From assembly GCF_000020125.1 (NCBI RefSeq), contig NC_010676.1, positions 2,232,001-2,296,000 of the forward strand: a stretch of 64,000 nt of DNA, in the 5' to 3' direction. The notes under the pieces are model-generated. The model ran no database searches. It saw only the letters and a list, made by a program, of their open reading frames with translations, and had not been told where the DNA came from. Below are positions 8,532 through 16,177 of this stretch, one piece after another. The position numbers and the translations under genes were made by a program. Within the stretch, counting starts at the first letter, position 1, and every line of letters begins with the position of its first letter. The stretch is from Paraburkholderia phytofirmans PsJN. Its GTDB lineage: Bacteria; Pseudomonadota; Gammaproteobacteria; Burkholderiales; Burkholderiaceae.

Positions 8532-8574
8532 GAAGAACTTCCTTCTAATATAGCCGGCGCGCTCGGCCGTCCCG

Positions 8575-9309
8575 CTACCGTGGAACCAACAAGGCCTTAC
8601 CCAACATAACTGCGAACTTGCTGTTCGTGACAAGATAGCGGCGCCACATGCGACGCGGTTCTTGCAGTACACGAAAGAGCCACTCCAAACCTGCCGTTTG
8701 CATCCAACGAGGCGCGCGACTGACTTTCCCGGCTACCACATCGAAGGTCCCGCCAACGCCCATCACAAAATCGACGCCGAGCGTTTCCCGCCAGCGGTTA
8801 ATGAAATTTTCTTTGGTCGGTGATGTGATGGCCACGAACAACAGCCGTGCGCCGGATTCGCGGATCTGGTCAACCACACGTTGGTGGTCGTCGCCGAAGT
8901 AACCATGGTGGTAACCGGCAATCCTAAGACCGGGATACCAGTCTGCGCATAGCATGGCAACGCGTGCCACGACCTCATCGGTCGCGCCTAGCAGATACAC
9001 GGGGAACTCCTGCCTTGCGGCTTCCGCCAGCAGTCTGCTGAATAGATCGACGCCCGCGACGCGCTCTGGCACAGCATACCCAAGCGCCCGGGCAGCCCAC
9101 ACGATGCCCATTCCATCAATACTAATCATGTCGCAGCAACGGACCGATTTGGCCAGTTCCGTGTCGGTCTGCATATGCACGAGTTTTGCGACATTGACCG
9201 CAACGTGCTGGGTGAACTGCCTTGCAGCAATGCGAGTTGAAATCTCGGCAACCGTTTCATCCATTGTCGCCGTGTCCATTGGACATCCGAATACTTCAAT
9301 GCGCTTCAT
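8575..9309 (-). CDS. WecG/TagA/CpsF family glycosyltransferase
   Basis: A 244-residue GT26 glycosyltransferase. Family landmarks are DGMGIVWAARALG in the N-terminal half, YLLGATDEV in the middle, and the C-terminal GVGGTFDVVAGKVSRAPRWMQ with LEWLFRVLQEPRRMWRRY, which anchors the enzyme at the membrane. ATG 9309 is preferred; an in-frame ATG at 9318 would add three residues. Founding members transfer ManNAcA or ManNAc to lipid-linked GlcNAc. That fits the WecC-type UDP-ManNAc dehydrogenase in the same operon, so a ManNAcA transferase role is a reasonable inference. Confidence 0.88.
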   Translation of the reverse strand: MKRIEVFGCPMDTATMDETVAEISTRIAARQFTQHVAVNVAKLVHMQTDTELAKSVRCCDMISIDGMGIVWAARALGYAVPERVAGVDLFSRLLAEAARQEFPVYLLGATDEVVARVAMLCADWYPGLRIAGYHHGYFGDDHQRVVDQIRESGARLLFVAITSPTKENFINRWRETLGVDFVMGVGGTFDVVAGKVSRAPRWMQTAGLEWLFRVLQEPRRMWRRYLVTNSKFAVMLGKALLVPR

Positions 9310-9370
9310 ACAAACCATTCTCTATGTTCGTTTGCATCTGCTCGCGAATCGCACGCAGCAGATGCTGCGT

Positions 9371-10177
9371 TCATTTCTTCGATACGGAGACTGGTCCGAA
9401 GAAAAACGTAATCTCGCTGACGTCGGATGGAGAACTGTTCCACGCCGATTTGTACAGCCCCAATTTCAGGTAGGCATCCTGAACGCCAGGATAGGCATTT
9501 GGTATCCCCTGCGATGCAAACACTGAACGCCCGTCCTTCCACAATTGAGTCGAAGCATGGTGACCGGAATCGTCGGCGATATAGCGCAGCGACCAGTTCA
9601 CCCACTTGCCCTGGTCCGCGTCGGCGCAGCACAGCCATTTCCCTGCGGAAACGGTCGAAGTATTCGCCCCGCCGCGCTCGGAAATGGCATACCGATTGCC
9701 CTGCAGACTCAAAGCGATTGTCGGACCGCCCGTCCGTTCGCCCTGGTGCACCTGAGTAATGATGACCGCCTGTTTGTTATCGAAGGAGGCCCCGGCGGGT
9801 ATGAACGTACTCCATCGCAGCAAATAATCCGGTCCCTGCGCAAAGCTCACTGCCTTTGGAAAAATCAACTCTGCTCGGGGAACACCGTTCGCGATCTTTG
9901 AAAAGTCTTCGGCTCGGTTCACGTGAACACGCACGGCTTTTCGTCCGGCTACGACTGGATCATCGACCACGGCAATATCGCCAGGATTCGCCTGAATGGC
10001 AATGCCGGTGTCAATGCCGCCTTTCCATTCCGTCGAGAACAGTTTGTCGTACGTGCTCGCCAGCGCAGTCATTTGCGTCTCGGTCCAGGTAACGCTCACA
10101 TCTTGCGCGACGGCAATACCACATACGATTCCCAAGAGACATGTCAGTGTCCAGCGATACATCGGCATACAACTCAT
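9371..10177 (-). CDS. Secreted polysaccharide lyase, heparin-lyase-I-like
   Basis: A 268-residue secreted protein. A short signal peptide (hydrophobic TLTCLLGIVCGIAVA, cleavage after AVA) precedes a beta-rich jelly-roll domain with QAVIITQVHQGER and the late YLKLGLYKSAW block typical of PF14099-type lyases. Such enzymes cut uronic-acid-containing polymers by beta-elimination. ATG 10177 has AAGGAG ten bases upstream; a second ATG at 10168 is possible. It starts 5 bp after the GT4 stop codon, so it belongs to the exopolysaccharide operon and probably trims or releases that polymer in the periplasm. Confidence 0.8.
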   Translation of the reverse strand: MSCMPMYRWTLTCLLGIVCGIAVAQDVSVTWTETQMTALASTYDKLFSTEWKGGIDTGIAIQANPGDIAVVDDPVVAGRKAVRVHVNRAEDFSKIANGVPRAELIFPKAVSFAQGPDYLLRWSTFIPAGASFDNKQAVIITQVHQGERTGGPTIALSLQGNRYAISERGGANTSTVSAGKWLCCADADQGKWVNWSLRYIADDSGHHASTQLWKDGRSVFASQGIPNAYPGVQDAYLKLGLYKSAWNSSPSDVSEITFFFGPVSVSKK

Positions 10178-10182
10178 ATAAC

Positions 10183-11340
10183 TCAATCTCCTTCGCATTC
10201 ACTCACTGCTCGGTAACAGTGAACATACTGTCTGACGACTGCGTCGACGGAATAGCGACTCAGGGCTCTCGCGACGCCTTGCCGCCCCATCGTACGTGCG
10301 AGTTCGGGACTTTCCACGAGGTTGCGGATCCTCTCCGCAAGTTCGGCAACGTCCTCGCATGGGACAAGATAGCCAGTCACGCCCTCTTCCACCAGATCAA
10401 GGAATCCACCAATGCGCGTGCCGACCACGGGTCGACCGATAAACATTGCCTCGAGCGTCGAAATCCCGAATGCTTCGAAATGGCTCGGCATACAAAATAA
10501 TGCGGCGTCGCGATAGAACGCGAGCTTGGCGTCGCCCTGCAGCCACCCGACAAAGCTGACCTGATCGCCAACGCCGTGTTCGATCGCTGCGCGCGCCCAT
10601 CTATCCGTGTCGCCGGCTCCGGCCAGTTTCAGTTGAATCGTCAGGCCTTGCCGGTTCAGCAGCGCCGTCGCACGAAGCAATTCGTCGAGCCCCTTGCCTT
10701 CTGTAAATCTACCGGCAAACGCGACGTATGGCGCCATGTCTGCGGCTTTCGCGTCGGAAGCCTCGCGCAAAGCCGCGCCTGCCGCCACCTCGGCGCTATA
10801 CGCCGTGTTCCCGATCACATACAGATTGCCCGTAATGCCATGACCGCCTCGAAGCTCCGCCGCAATTGCCGACGAGACAGCTACTACGGCATCCGCTCCT
10901 CGAACGAAGCCATACACCGCTTTGCGAGTAATCGATCCGCTGCTGACGTAAAACTTCAGGAAGTTGCCGGCGTGAAGATGAAAAATCGTTTTCTTACGGA
11001 CAAGCCGAGCGAGAAGATACAGCGTAAACTTTCGATAAAACGACCCGCGAACCGACACATGGAAATGAATCAGGTCGACACCCATAAGCAGCACGAACAG
11101 AAAACGTGGAATGTCGAGTAGCAGAAAGCACAACAGCGATCTCGCGCTCTGAAAACCATGCGTTTCGAAGATCGCTACCGCTATGCCTGCACGCTGGAAC
11201 CTCGCTCGTTGCGCATCAAGTTCCGCGAGAACGGAAGCAATGCCGCCTCGCTGACCTTGTCCCGGCCCCACGTGCAGCACACGTAACGCTGGTGCGACAT
11301 AAGTCGCCTGCGTCTCTCTGTTTTCGCGCTTACTCATCAT
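10183..11340 (-). CDS. GT4 family glycosyltransferase
   Basis: A 385-residue GT-B fold transferase. The N-terminal domain begins LRVLHVGPGQGQRGGIASVL. The C-terminal domain carries FAGRFTEGKGLDELL and the E-x7-E nucleotide-sugar motif in SHFEAFGISTLEAMFIGRPVVGT. No membrane segments apart from a hydrophobic surface patch around residues 75-90. It should add one sugar to the lipid-linked repeat on the cytoplasmic face. Its ATG-ATG start (11340 or 11337) lies inside the end of the Wzy gene, an 11-bp overlap that indicates translational coupling, with AAGGA just upstream. Confidence 0.92.
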   Translation of the reverse strand: MMSKRENRETQATYVAPALRVLHVGPGQGQRGGIASVLAELDAQRARFQRAGIAVAIFETHGFQSARSLLCFLLLDIPRFLFVLLMGVDLIHFHVSVRGSFYRKFTLYLLARLVRKKTIFHLHAGNFLKFYVSSGSITRKAVYGFVRGADAVVAVSSAIAAELRGGHGITGNLYVIGNTAYSAEVAAGAALREASDAKAADMAPYVAFAGRFTEGKGLDELLRATALLNRQGLTIQLKLAGAGDTDRWARAAIEHGVGDQVSFVGWLQGDAKLAFYRDAALFCMPSHFEAFGISTLEAMFIGRPVVGTRIGGFLDLVEEGVTGYLVPCEDVAELAERIRNLVESPELARTMGRQGVARALSRYSVDAVVRQYVHCYRAVSECEGD

Positions 11341-12637
11341 GTGGTCCTTCTATAAGATAGCGACGATTGCGCGCAGCACGCTTGATGAGTACGGCGATCA
11401 TGGCCAGATATGGACTAACTATTGCGGACACCAGGATGTGCCCAGCCGTGCAAGCCGTTGCCATCAGGACGATAAAGAACCACCTGCCAAAGCGCGACTC
11501 AGCCCCGCCTTCACCGCAGACAAACGCCTTCCCTAAGTCCCCCAAGTAAAAGGCACAAACGGGTAATCCCATTGCCAACACAAGATCCGGCACGTCAATT
11601 TCGACCAGATAGCGCACCACCGGATAGCCACCGGTGAGCAGTGGGACATAGCCATCCTTCGCCACCTCGTCCCACACGTTCAAAAACTTGACATCGCGCC
11701 CGGACAAAACCATCGTGAGTATCCCGCCACTGTTCACGTGGTCATGCTGGTACATGAAATATTGAAAGCTGAGATCGGCGGCGCTTTGCACCCCCGGCAG
11801 TGAGAAATACGCAGCCGCCGCGAGGACAGCCAGCAGCCCAACAAAGGTCAACGCACGCACGGTTGCTTGCGGGACGTTATGCCGGCAAAAGAAGTACGAA
11901 CAGATCATTGCAATGGTTCCGCCCATTGCGGCTTTCGTGCCGACGAGACAGGAAGCCAGCACGATGGTTCCTACCAGCACGCCACTCCATGCCGACCAGC
12001 CGAACGTCAACACTCGCAGCAATCCGTAAGCCAGGCCCACGATCATGAGGGCGGACGCTTCGTTCTGCGCATACACGATACCTTTGTAGCCGGACCGGAT
12101 CTGCGTATCGGCCCAGTAGCTGCGAAACAGGTCGATCGAAAATACCGCGCCCATCACGATCGCCACCGCGTATGCCAACAGCGTGAGCCGCATAAATGGT
12201 TCGAGTTTCTCAAGTTGCCTGTCGCCCATTCCCGATAGGGCCGCAAGGCAAATAAAGAAGGAGAACACCTTCAGAACGAAAACCGCCTGCTGCGCAAACT
12301 CTACGCTCGACATATCGGCGAACGCATATGTCGCGGCCGATGCCGTGATTGCCACCATCGCCAGAAGCGCCGTGCGCCAACTCGACAACCGGATCCGCCC
12401 ACTCACCAATAGAAGCAGCAGTAGTCCGGCTACCATGGTTCCGCGCACGACCAGCGAGAAACGTGCGTCCCCACCCTCGGAGTCGAATCCATGCGCAGCC
12501 CTGACCGACAGGAAATCCGCGAGAGGTGACAGCGCGAGACCGCCGGCGAATAAAGCCCATGTGATTGAGGTTGAACTCTGAAGCGCCCACCGTGCTGTCG
12601 AAGCGCTCATCCGCCGCGCAATAACGGCGTTACTCAT
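11330..12637 (-). CDS. wzy: Polysaccharide polymerase / O-antigen ligase-like membrane protein (Wzy type)
   Basis: A 435-residue very hydrophobic protein with about 11-12 membrane segments and a large periplasmic loop at about residues 255-340 containing VLSGRDVKF, the SGR feature seen in Wzy_C/WaaL proteins. It is the only candidate for the polymerase in a locus that also has Wzx, Wza and Wzc, so Wzy is the likely role: joining undecaprenyl-linked repeat units in the periplasm. It overlaps the GT25 gene upstream by 8 bp and GT4 downstream by 11 bp. Sequence cannot separate polymerase from ligase. Confidence 0.8.
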   Translation of the reverse strand: MSNAVIARRMSASTARWALQSSTSITWALFAGGLALSPLADFLSVRAAHGFDSEGGDARFSLVVRGTMVAGLLLLLLVSGRIRLSSWRTALLAMVAITASAATYAFADMSSVEFAQQAVFVLKVFSFFICLAALSGMGDRQLEKLEPFMRLTLLAYAVAIVMGAVFSIDLFRSYWADTQIRSGYKGIVYAQNEASALMIVGLAYGLLRVLTFGWSAWSGVLVGTIVLASCLVGTKAAMGGTIAMICSYFFCRHNVPQATVRALTFVGLLAVLAAAAYFSLPGVQSAADLSFQYFMYQHDHVNSGGILTMVLSGRDVKFLNVWDEVAKDGYVPLLTGGYPVVRYLVEIDVPDLVLAMGLPVCAFYLGDLGKAFVCGEGGAESRFGRWFFIVLMATACTAGHILVSAIVSPYLAMIAVLIKRAARNRRYLIEGPHDE

Positions 12638-13457
12638 GACGTGCTCTCACCACATCGCTGCCAGATGAAAGCCGCTGCAATGCAACTACGCTCCAGCGAA
12701 CCGCTGTACGCGCGAGACGGAGAGGCCAAAGTGCCACGACGTGCAGGGACGCGCGTGGCTTTATGCGTGCCTTGCGTTCTTGCTCGATACTGCTTGGTAG
12801 CCGCTCGAAGTCTTCCCACACTGCATAGGGACGCAATTCGGCGACGCGGGCGCCGCCCTCATCGCGATGCCACGGCCAGTCGTCGAGCAATGCGCCGATT
12901 GGGCCTTCGCTGTAGGCGAGAGCCTGGCGAGCGGCCTGCGCGGATATCCAGTAGCCCACGGACCCGGACGTCCATTGTTTGAACGGAACGCCGACCCGCA
13001 ATCCGCCAACGCTCGCGCGCCACCTGAGCGGTTCATTGAGGTAGGTCCAAAATGACGCAGCACGGCGCAACTTGGACCGCCCCAGCAGCACAATGCCAGC
13101 GACAGCCGCCAACTGAGACTCGTCGGCATGCAACACACGTTCAAAAAAAGCCGGTTCGAGAATCGCGTCGTCCTCGAGGATCACTGCGGCGCACCCGTTG
13201 TCCACAATCTTTCGCCACACTGACCGATGACTCAGGAAGCACGCTACCTCAGCGCTAGTCATCGAACGTCCGTAGCGGCGGCGAGCCGCGGTGTCGTCGT
13301 AGACTGCATTCAGTTCGCTATGCGTGAGCAAACGCCCATCGACTGCGTCCTCGATACGAAATGCAACGCCACGGCCGGACAGCAATGCCGCGATTGCACC
13401 CCGGCGCCCCGAGCGAGGCAGAGATATGACGTGAACAGGTACCAGACTTTCCATCAT
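12630..13457 (-). CDS. GT25 family (LPS-type) glycosyltransferase
   Basis: A 275-residue cytoplasmic transferase of the LOS/LPS GT25 family. It opens with VPVHVISLPRSGRR, has LSHRSVWRKIV and the acidic ILEDDAI motif at the donor site, and later TSGSVGYWISAQAA. The start is ATG 13457, which overlaps the Wzx stop as ATGA, so the open frame further upstream (to 14174) is not coding. Founding members are beta-1,4-galactosyltransferases, but the sugar here is unknown. The gene sits between Wzx and Wzy. Confidence 0.88.
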   Translation of the reverse strand: MMESLVPVHVISLPRSGRRGAIAALLSGRGVAFRIEDAVDGRLLTHSELNAVYDDTAARRRYGRSMTSAEVACFLSHRSVWRKIVDNGCAAVILEDDAILEPAFFERVLHADESQLAAVAGIVLLGRSKLRRAASFWTYLNEPLRWRASVGGLRVGVPFKQWTSGSVGYWISAQAARQALAYSEGPIGALLDDWPWHRDEGGARVAELRPYAVWEDFERLPSSIEQERKARIKPRASLHVVALWPLRLARTAVRWSVVALQRLSSGSDVVRARHE

Positions 13458-14797
13458 CGATTCAGCAATTGTGTAAAGTGGTGGCGCAAAGCCGGTTTGC
13501 TCAGGAGCATCGAAACGTACACGACCAGCAACATTGCCTCTGCGACAAGCAGCGATACCGCCGCGCCTTGAGCGCCGAAGCGCGGCGTCAGAACGATCGC
13601 CAGCCCGACGTTCAGCACACCTGCTGCCAGCATCGACAGCGACCGGAAACGAGCGTTGCCGAAGGGCACCAGTACTTGCAATCCGAGGAAATAAGCCAGA
13701 TTGCCGAAGACAGTCGCGAGGCAAAGCATATTTAGGAGCGACGCGGCACCTGCATAGCCGCCGCCCAATATCAACGTGGTAAGCGGTGCCGAAATGCGGC
13801 CGACAACGATCAGTCCGGCAAGCGTGGCCAATACTGTGGCGAGCGCACCGACCACCGTCAGCCGGGCGGCGGACCTGGGCTGCACATTGAACAACGAAGT
13901 GATACGCGGGTAGCAAACCGTATTGATTTGCGCGGGCACCATGTTGGCGACGGTCTTGAGCTTGTCGGCGGCCGTATAGATGCCCACCTGATATGGCGTC
14001 GTCATTGAAGCGAGGATGACCGCGTTCGTCACGCCGAAAAGACTCACAGACGCCGACGAAACGAACATGTCGGCACTTTCCTTGATGCGCTGCATCGCCG
14101 AGCGCGCCGAAACGGAAGGGCGTCGCAACACGCCCATGCGCCGTGCGGCGACCAGCGAGAAAACGCCCGTGCAAACCGCCGCCCCTCCCTGAATTCCGGC
14201 TGCGAAAGCGACATCGTCACTGTCACGCACGAAGACGAATGTCAGCGGCAAAGCCGCAAAGCGGCCAGCCAATGCTACTGTCGCAAATACCGGAAAACGC
14301 TCCAACCCTTGTAATAGCCAGTTCAATGTAAAGACATTGCCGATGACCATCGGCCAGGCTGCGAGTACCACAGGAAACACCGAAGCCAGCTTGCGATCGT
14401 AGTGCGCAACGACAAGCAGCACGGAAAACGCGATCACACACAGACTCGCTTTCGCGGCCATCGTCGACCATACAAGTTCGTTCAGCGCCTCCGGATCCCC
14501 CCGGCGCTCGACCACCGCTTTGGGACCACTGAGGAAAAATCCCCATTCGGTCACGAGCATGCCGTATGTAGCAATCGCCGTCGCATAGCCAAGCATGCCG
14601 AAATTTTCGGCCCCGAGCACACGCGTCAGATACGGGAAGGACACAAGCGGTACGAGATAGTTGCCGATCTGCCAGACCATCATCGCGACGAAGTTCGTGC
14701 GGATGCGGGGCGCGTTTGGCACCTGCATGTTGCCCACGGCGCGCCGATCACTCACGAACGGCTCCAATGGAGCTCGACGAGCGGAGCGGTCGATCAC
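13454..14797 (-). CDS. wzx: Wzx-type polysaccharide flippase
   Basis: A 447-residue membrane protein of the MATE/PST polysaccharide-transport family with about 12 hydrophobic segments. The N-terminal VWQIGNYLVPLVSFPYLTRVLGAENFG block is the family hallmark. It would flip the undecaprenyl-linked repeat unit to the periplasm. The frame begins at GTG 14797, overlapping the WecC stop as GTGA; an in-frame ATG at 14728 would give a more usual N-terminus. Both ends overlap neighbouring genes, so translation is coupled. Confidence 0.9.
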   Translation of the reverse strand: MIDRSARRAPLEPFVSDRRAVGNMQVPNAPRIRTNFVAMMVWQIGNYLVPLVSFPYLTRVLGAENFGMLGYATAIATYGMLVTEWGFFLSGPKAVVERRGDPEALNELVWSTMAAKASLCVIAFSVLLVVAHYDRKLASVFPVVLAAWPMVIGNVFTLNWLLQGLERFPVFATVALAGRFAALPLTFVFVRDSDDVAFAAGIQGGAAVCTGVFSLVAARRMGVLRRPSVSARSAMQRIKESADMFVSSASVSLFGVTNAVILASMTTPYQVGIYTAADKLKTVANMVPAQINTVCYPRITSLFNVQPRSAARLTVVGALATVLATLAGLIVVGRISAPLTTLILGGGYAGAASLLNMLCLATVFGNLAYFLGLQVLVPFGNARFRSLSMLAAGVLNVGLAIVLTPRFGAQGAAVSLLVAEAMLLVVYVSMLLSKPALRHHFTQLLNR

Positions 14798-16038
14798 GCA
14801 TGCGCCAGCACCCCACGCGTGTCGATCACCACCTTCGCCTGAAAGCGAACCGGGTCCACGCGCCGGAACTGCGCATGGTCGACCAGAATGACAATGATGT
14901 CCGCCTCCAGCAACGCTTCGTTCAATTCACAGAGGCGGGTTCTGCCATCGAGCGACGCCGGCAACGTCCTCACATTCGGTTCGACGACCACCACCTGGCC
15001 TGCGAATCTTTCCGCCAGTTCGTCGGCGATTTCGACGGCCGGGCTTTCGCGCAGGTCGTCGATATTCGCTTTGAACGCCAACCCGAGACACGCAATCACC
15101 GGATCCTTGAAGCGCCCCGCCGCGCGCTCCACGCGGTCGACCACATAGCCCGGCTTTGCGTCGTTGACCGTTCGCGCGGTGCGAATCAGGCGAGCCTGGT
15201 CCGGCGCAGAGTCCACGATGAACCACGGATCGACGGCGATGCAGTGCCCCCCCACTCCCGGACCCGGCTGCAGGATGCTCACCCGCGGATGGCGGTTCGC
15301 AAGACGGATCAGCTCCCACACGTTGATATCGAGCTTGTCGCAGATGATCGAAAGTTCATTCGCAAAGGCGATGTTGACGTCACGGAATGAGTTCTCCGTC
15401 AGTTTGCACATCTCCGCTGTACGAGCATCCGTCAGGATGCAGTCGCCACGCACGAAGCTTTGATAGAGTTCACGCGCCAGTTCGCTACAGCGCGGCGTCA
15501 TGCCGCCGATTACGCGGTCATTCTCGACCAGTTCGCGAATCACGTGGCCAGGCAGCACGCGCTCAGGACAATGCGCGATGCGGATCTCCGATTGCTCGCC
15601 CGCCTGTTGCGGGAAGGTGAGATCGGGTCGGAGCTGTGCCATCCACGCTGCCATCTGCTCAGTTGTGCCAACCGGTGACGTCGATTCGAGGACGACAAGG
15701 TCGCCCTTCTTGAGCACCGGCGCGATCGCGTGACTCGCTGCTTCGATGAAGCGGAGGTCCGGCTTGTAGCCATCGGAGAAAGGCGTCGGCACAGCGATCA
15801 GAAACGCGTCCGCAGGCTCAGGCGTGATCGTTGCGCGAAGGTAGCCTTGCGTGACTGCCGCGTGTACCAGCATATCGAGCTCCGGCTCGACAATATGAAT
15901 GGCACCACGATTGATAGTGTCGACCGCATGCTGACTGACGTCCACGCCAATGACACGTTTGCGGCGCGCCGCGAACACGGCCGCCGTCGGAAGCCCAATG
16001 TAGCCGAGGCCAACCACCGAAACAGTTTCAAAATCCAT
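14794..16038 (-). CDS. wecC: UDP-N-acetyl-D-mannosamine dehydrogenase (WecC type)
   Basis: A 414-residue NAD-dependent nucleotide-sugar dehydrogenase that oxidises UDP-ManNAc to UDP-ManNAcA. The N-terminal Rossmann motif is VVGLGYIGLP, the middle has VLESTSPVGTT and PERVLPG, and the catalytic cysteine is Cys266 in GVGGHCIAVDPWF. The PERVLPG and VDPWF variants point to the WecC/ManNAc subgroup, not UDP-glucose dehydrogenase. It supplies a uronic acid donor for the exopolysaccharide. A UDP-GlcNAc 2-epimerase (WecB) is not in this window and must be encoded elsewhere if the substrate is right. Confidence 0.88.
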   Translation of the reverse strand: MDFETVSVVGLGYIGLPTAAVFAARRKRVIGVDVSQHAVDTINRGAIHIVEPELDMLVHAAVTQGYLRATITPEPADAFLIAVPTPFSDGYKPDLRFIEAASHAIAPVLKKGDLVVLESTSPVGTTEQMAAWMAQLRPDLTFPQQAGEQSEIRIAHCPERVLPGHVIRELVENDRVIGGMTPRCSELARELYQSFVRGDCILTDARTAEMCKLTENSFRDVNIAFANELSIICDKLDINVWELIRLANRHPRVSILQPGPGVGGHCIAVDPWFIVDSAPDQARLIRTARTVNDAKPGYVVDRVERAAGRFKDPVIACLGLAFKANIDDLRESPAVEIADELAERFAGQVVVVEPNVRTLPASLDGRTRLCELNEALLEADIIVILVDHAQFRRVDPVRFQAKVVIDTRGVLAHA

Positions 16039-16116
16039 TTCTTTTCTATATCCGTAAACTGGGTGTGCTCGCTCAGACCGTCAGAGCCGGACCGAAACGT
16101 TCTTTTTAATTAGCAC

Positions 16117-16132
16117 GCTCGCAATGCGAGCG
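16117..16132 (-). other. Small hairpin between wzc and wecC
   Basis: CGCTCG and CGAGCG (16117-16121 region paired with 16128-16132, about 5-nt loop) form a short GC stem in the 139-bp gap after wzc. No T-run follows it in the minus direction, so it is not a standard terminator. It may affect mRNA processing between the export and assembly halves of the operon. Confidence 0.25.
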
Positions 16133-16177
16133 CAGGAATGGCCGTCGCGTGGCGCCGTCACTAAATGCTGCAATCCG

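Noticed and set aside
12630..14174. Upstream extension of the GT25 gene to 514 codons
   Set aside because: The extra N-terminal part overlaps the flippase gene in another frame and has no homology; the ATGA start at 13457 fits the family start.
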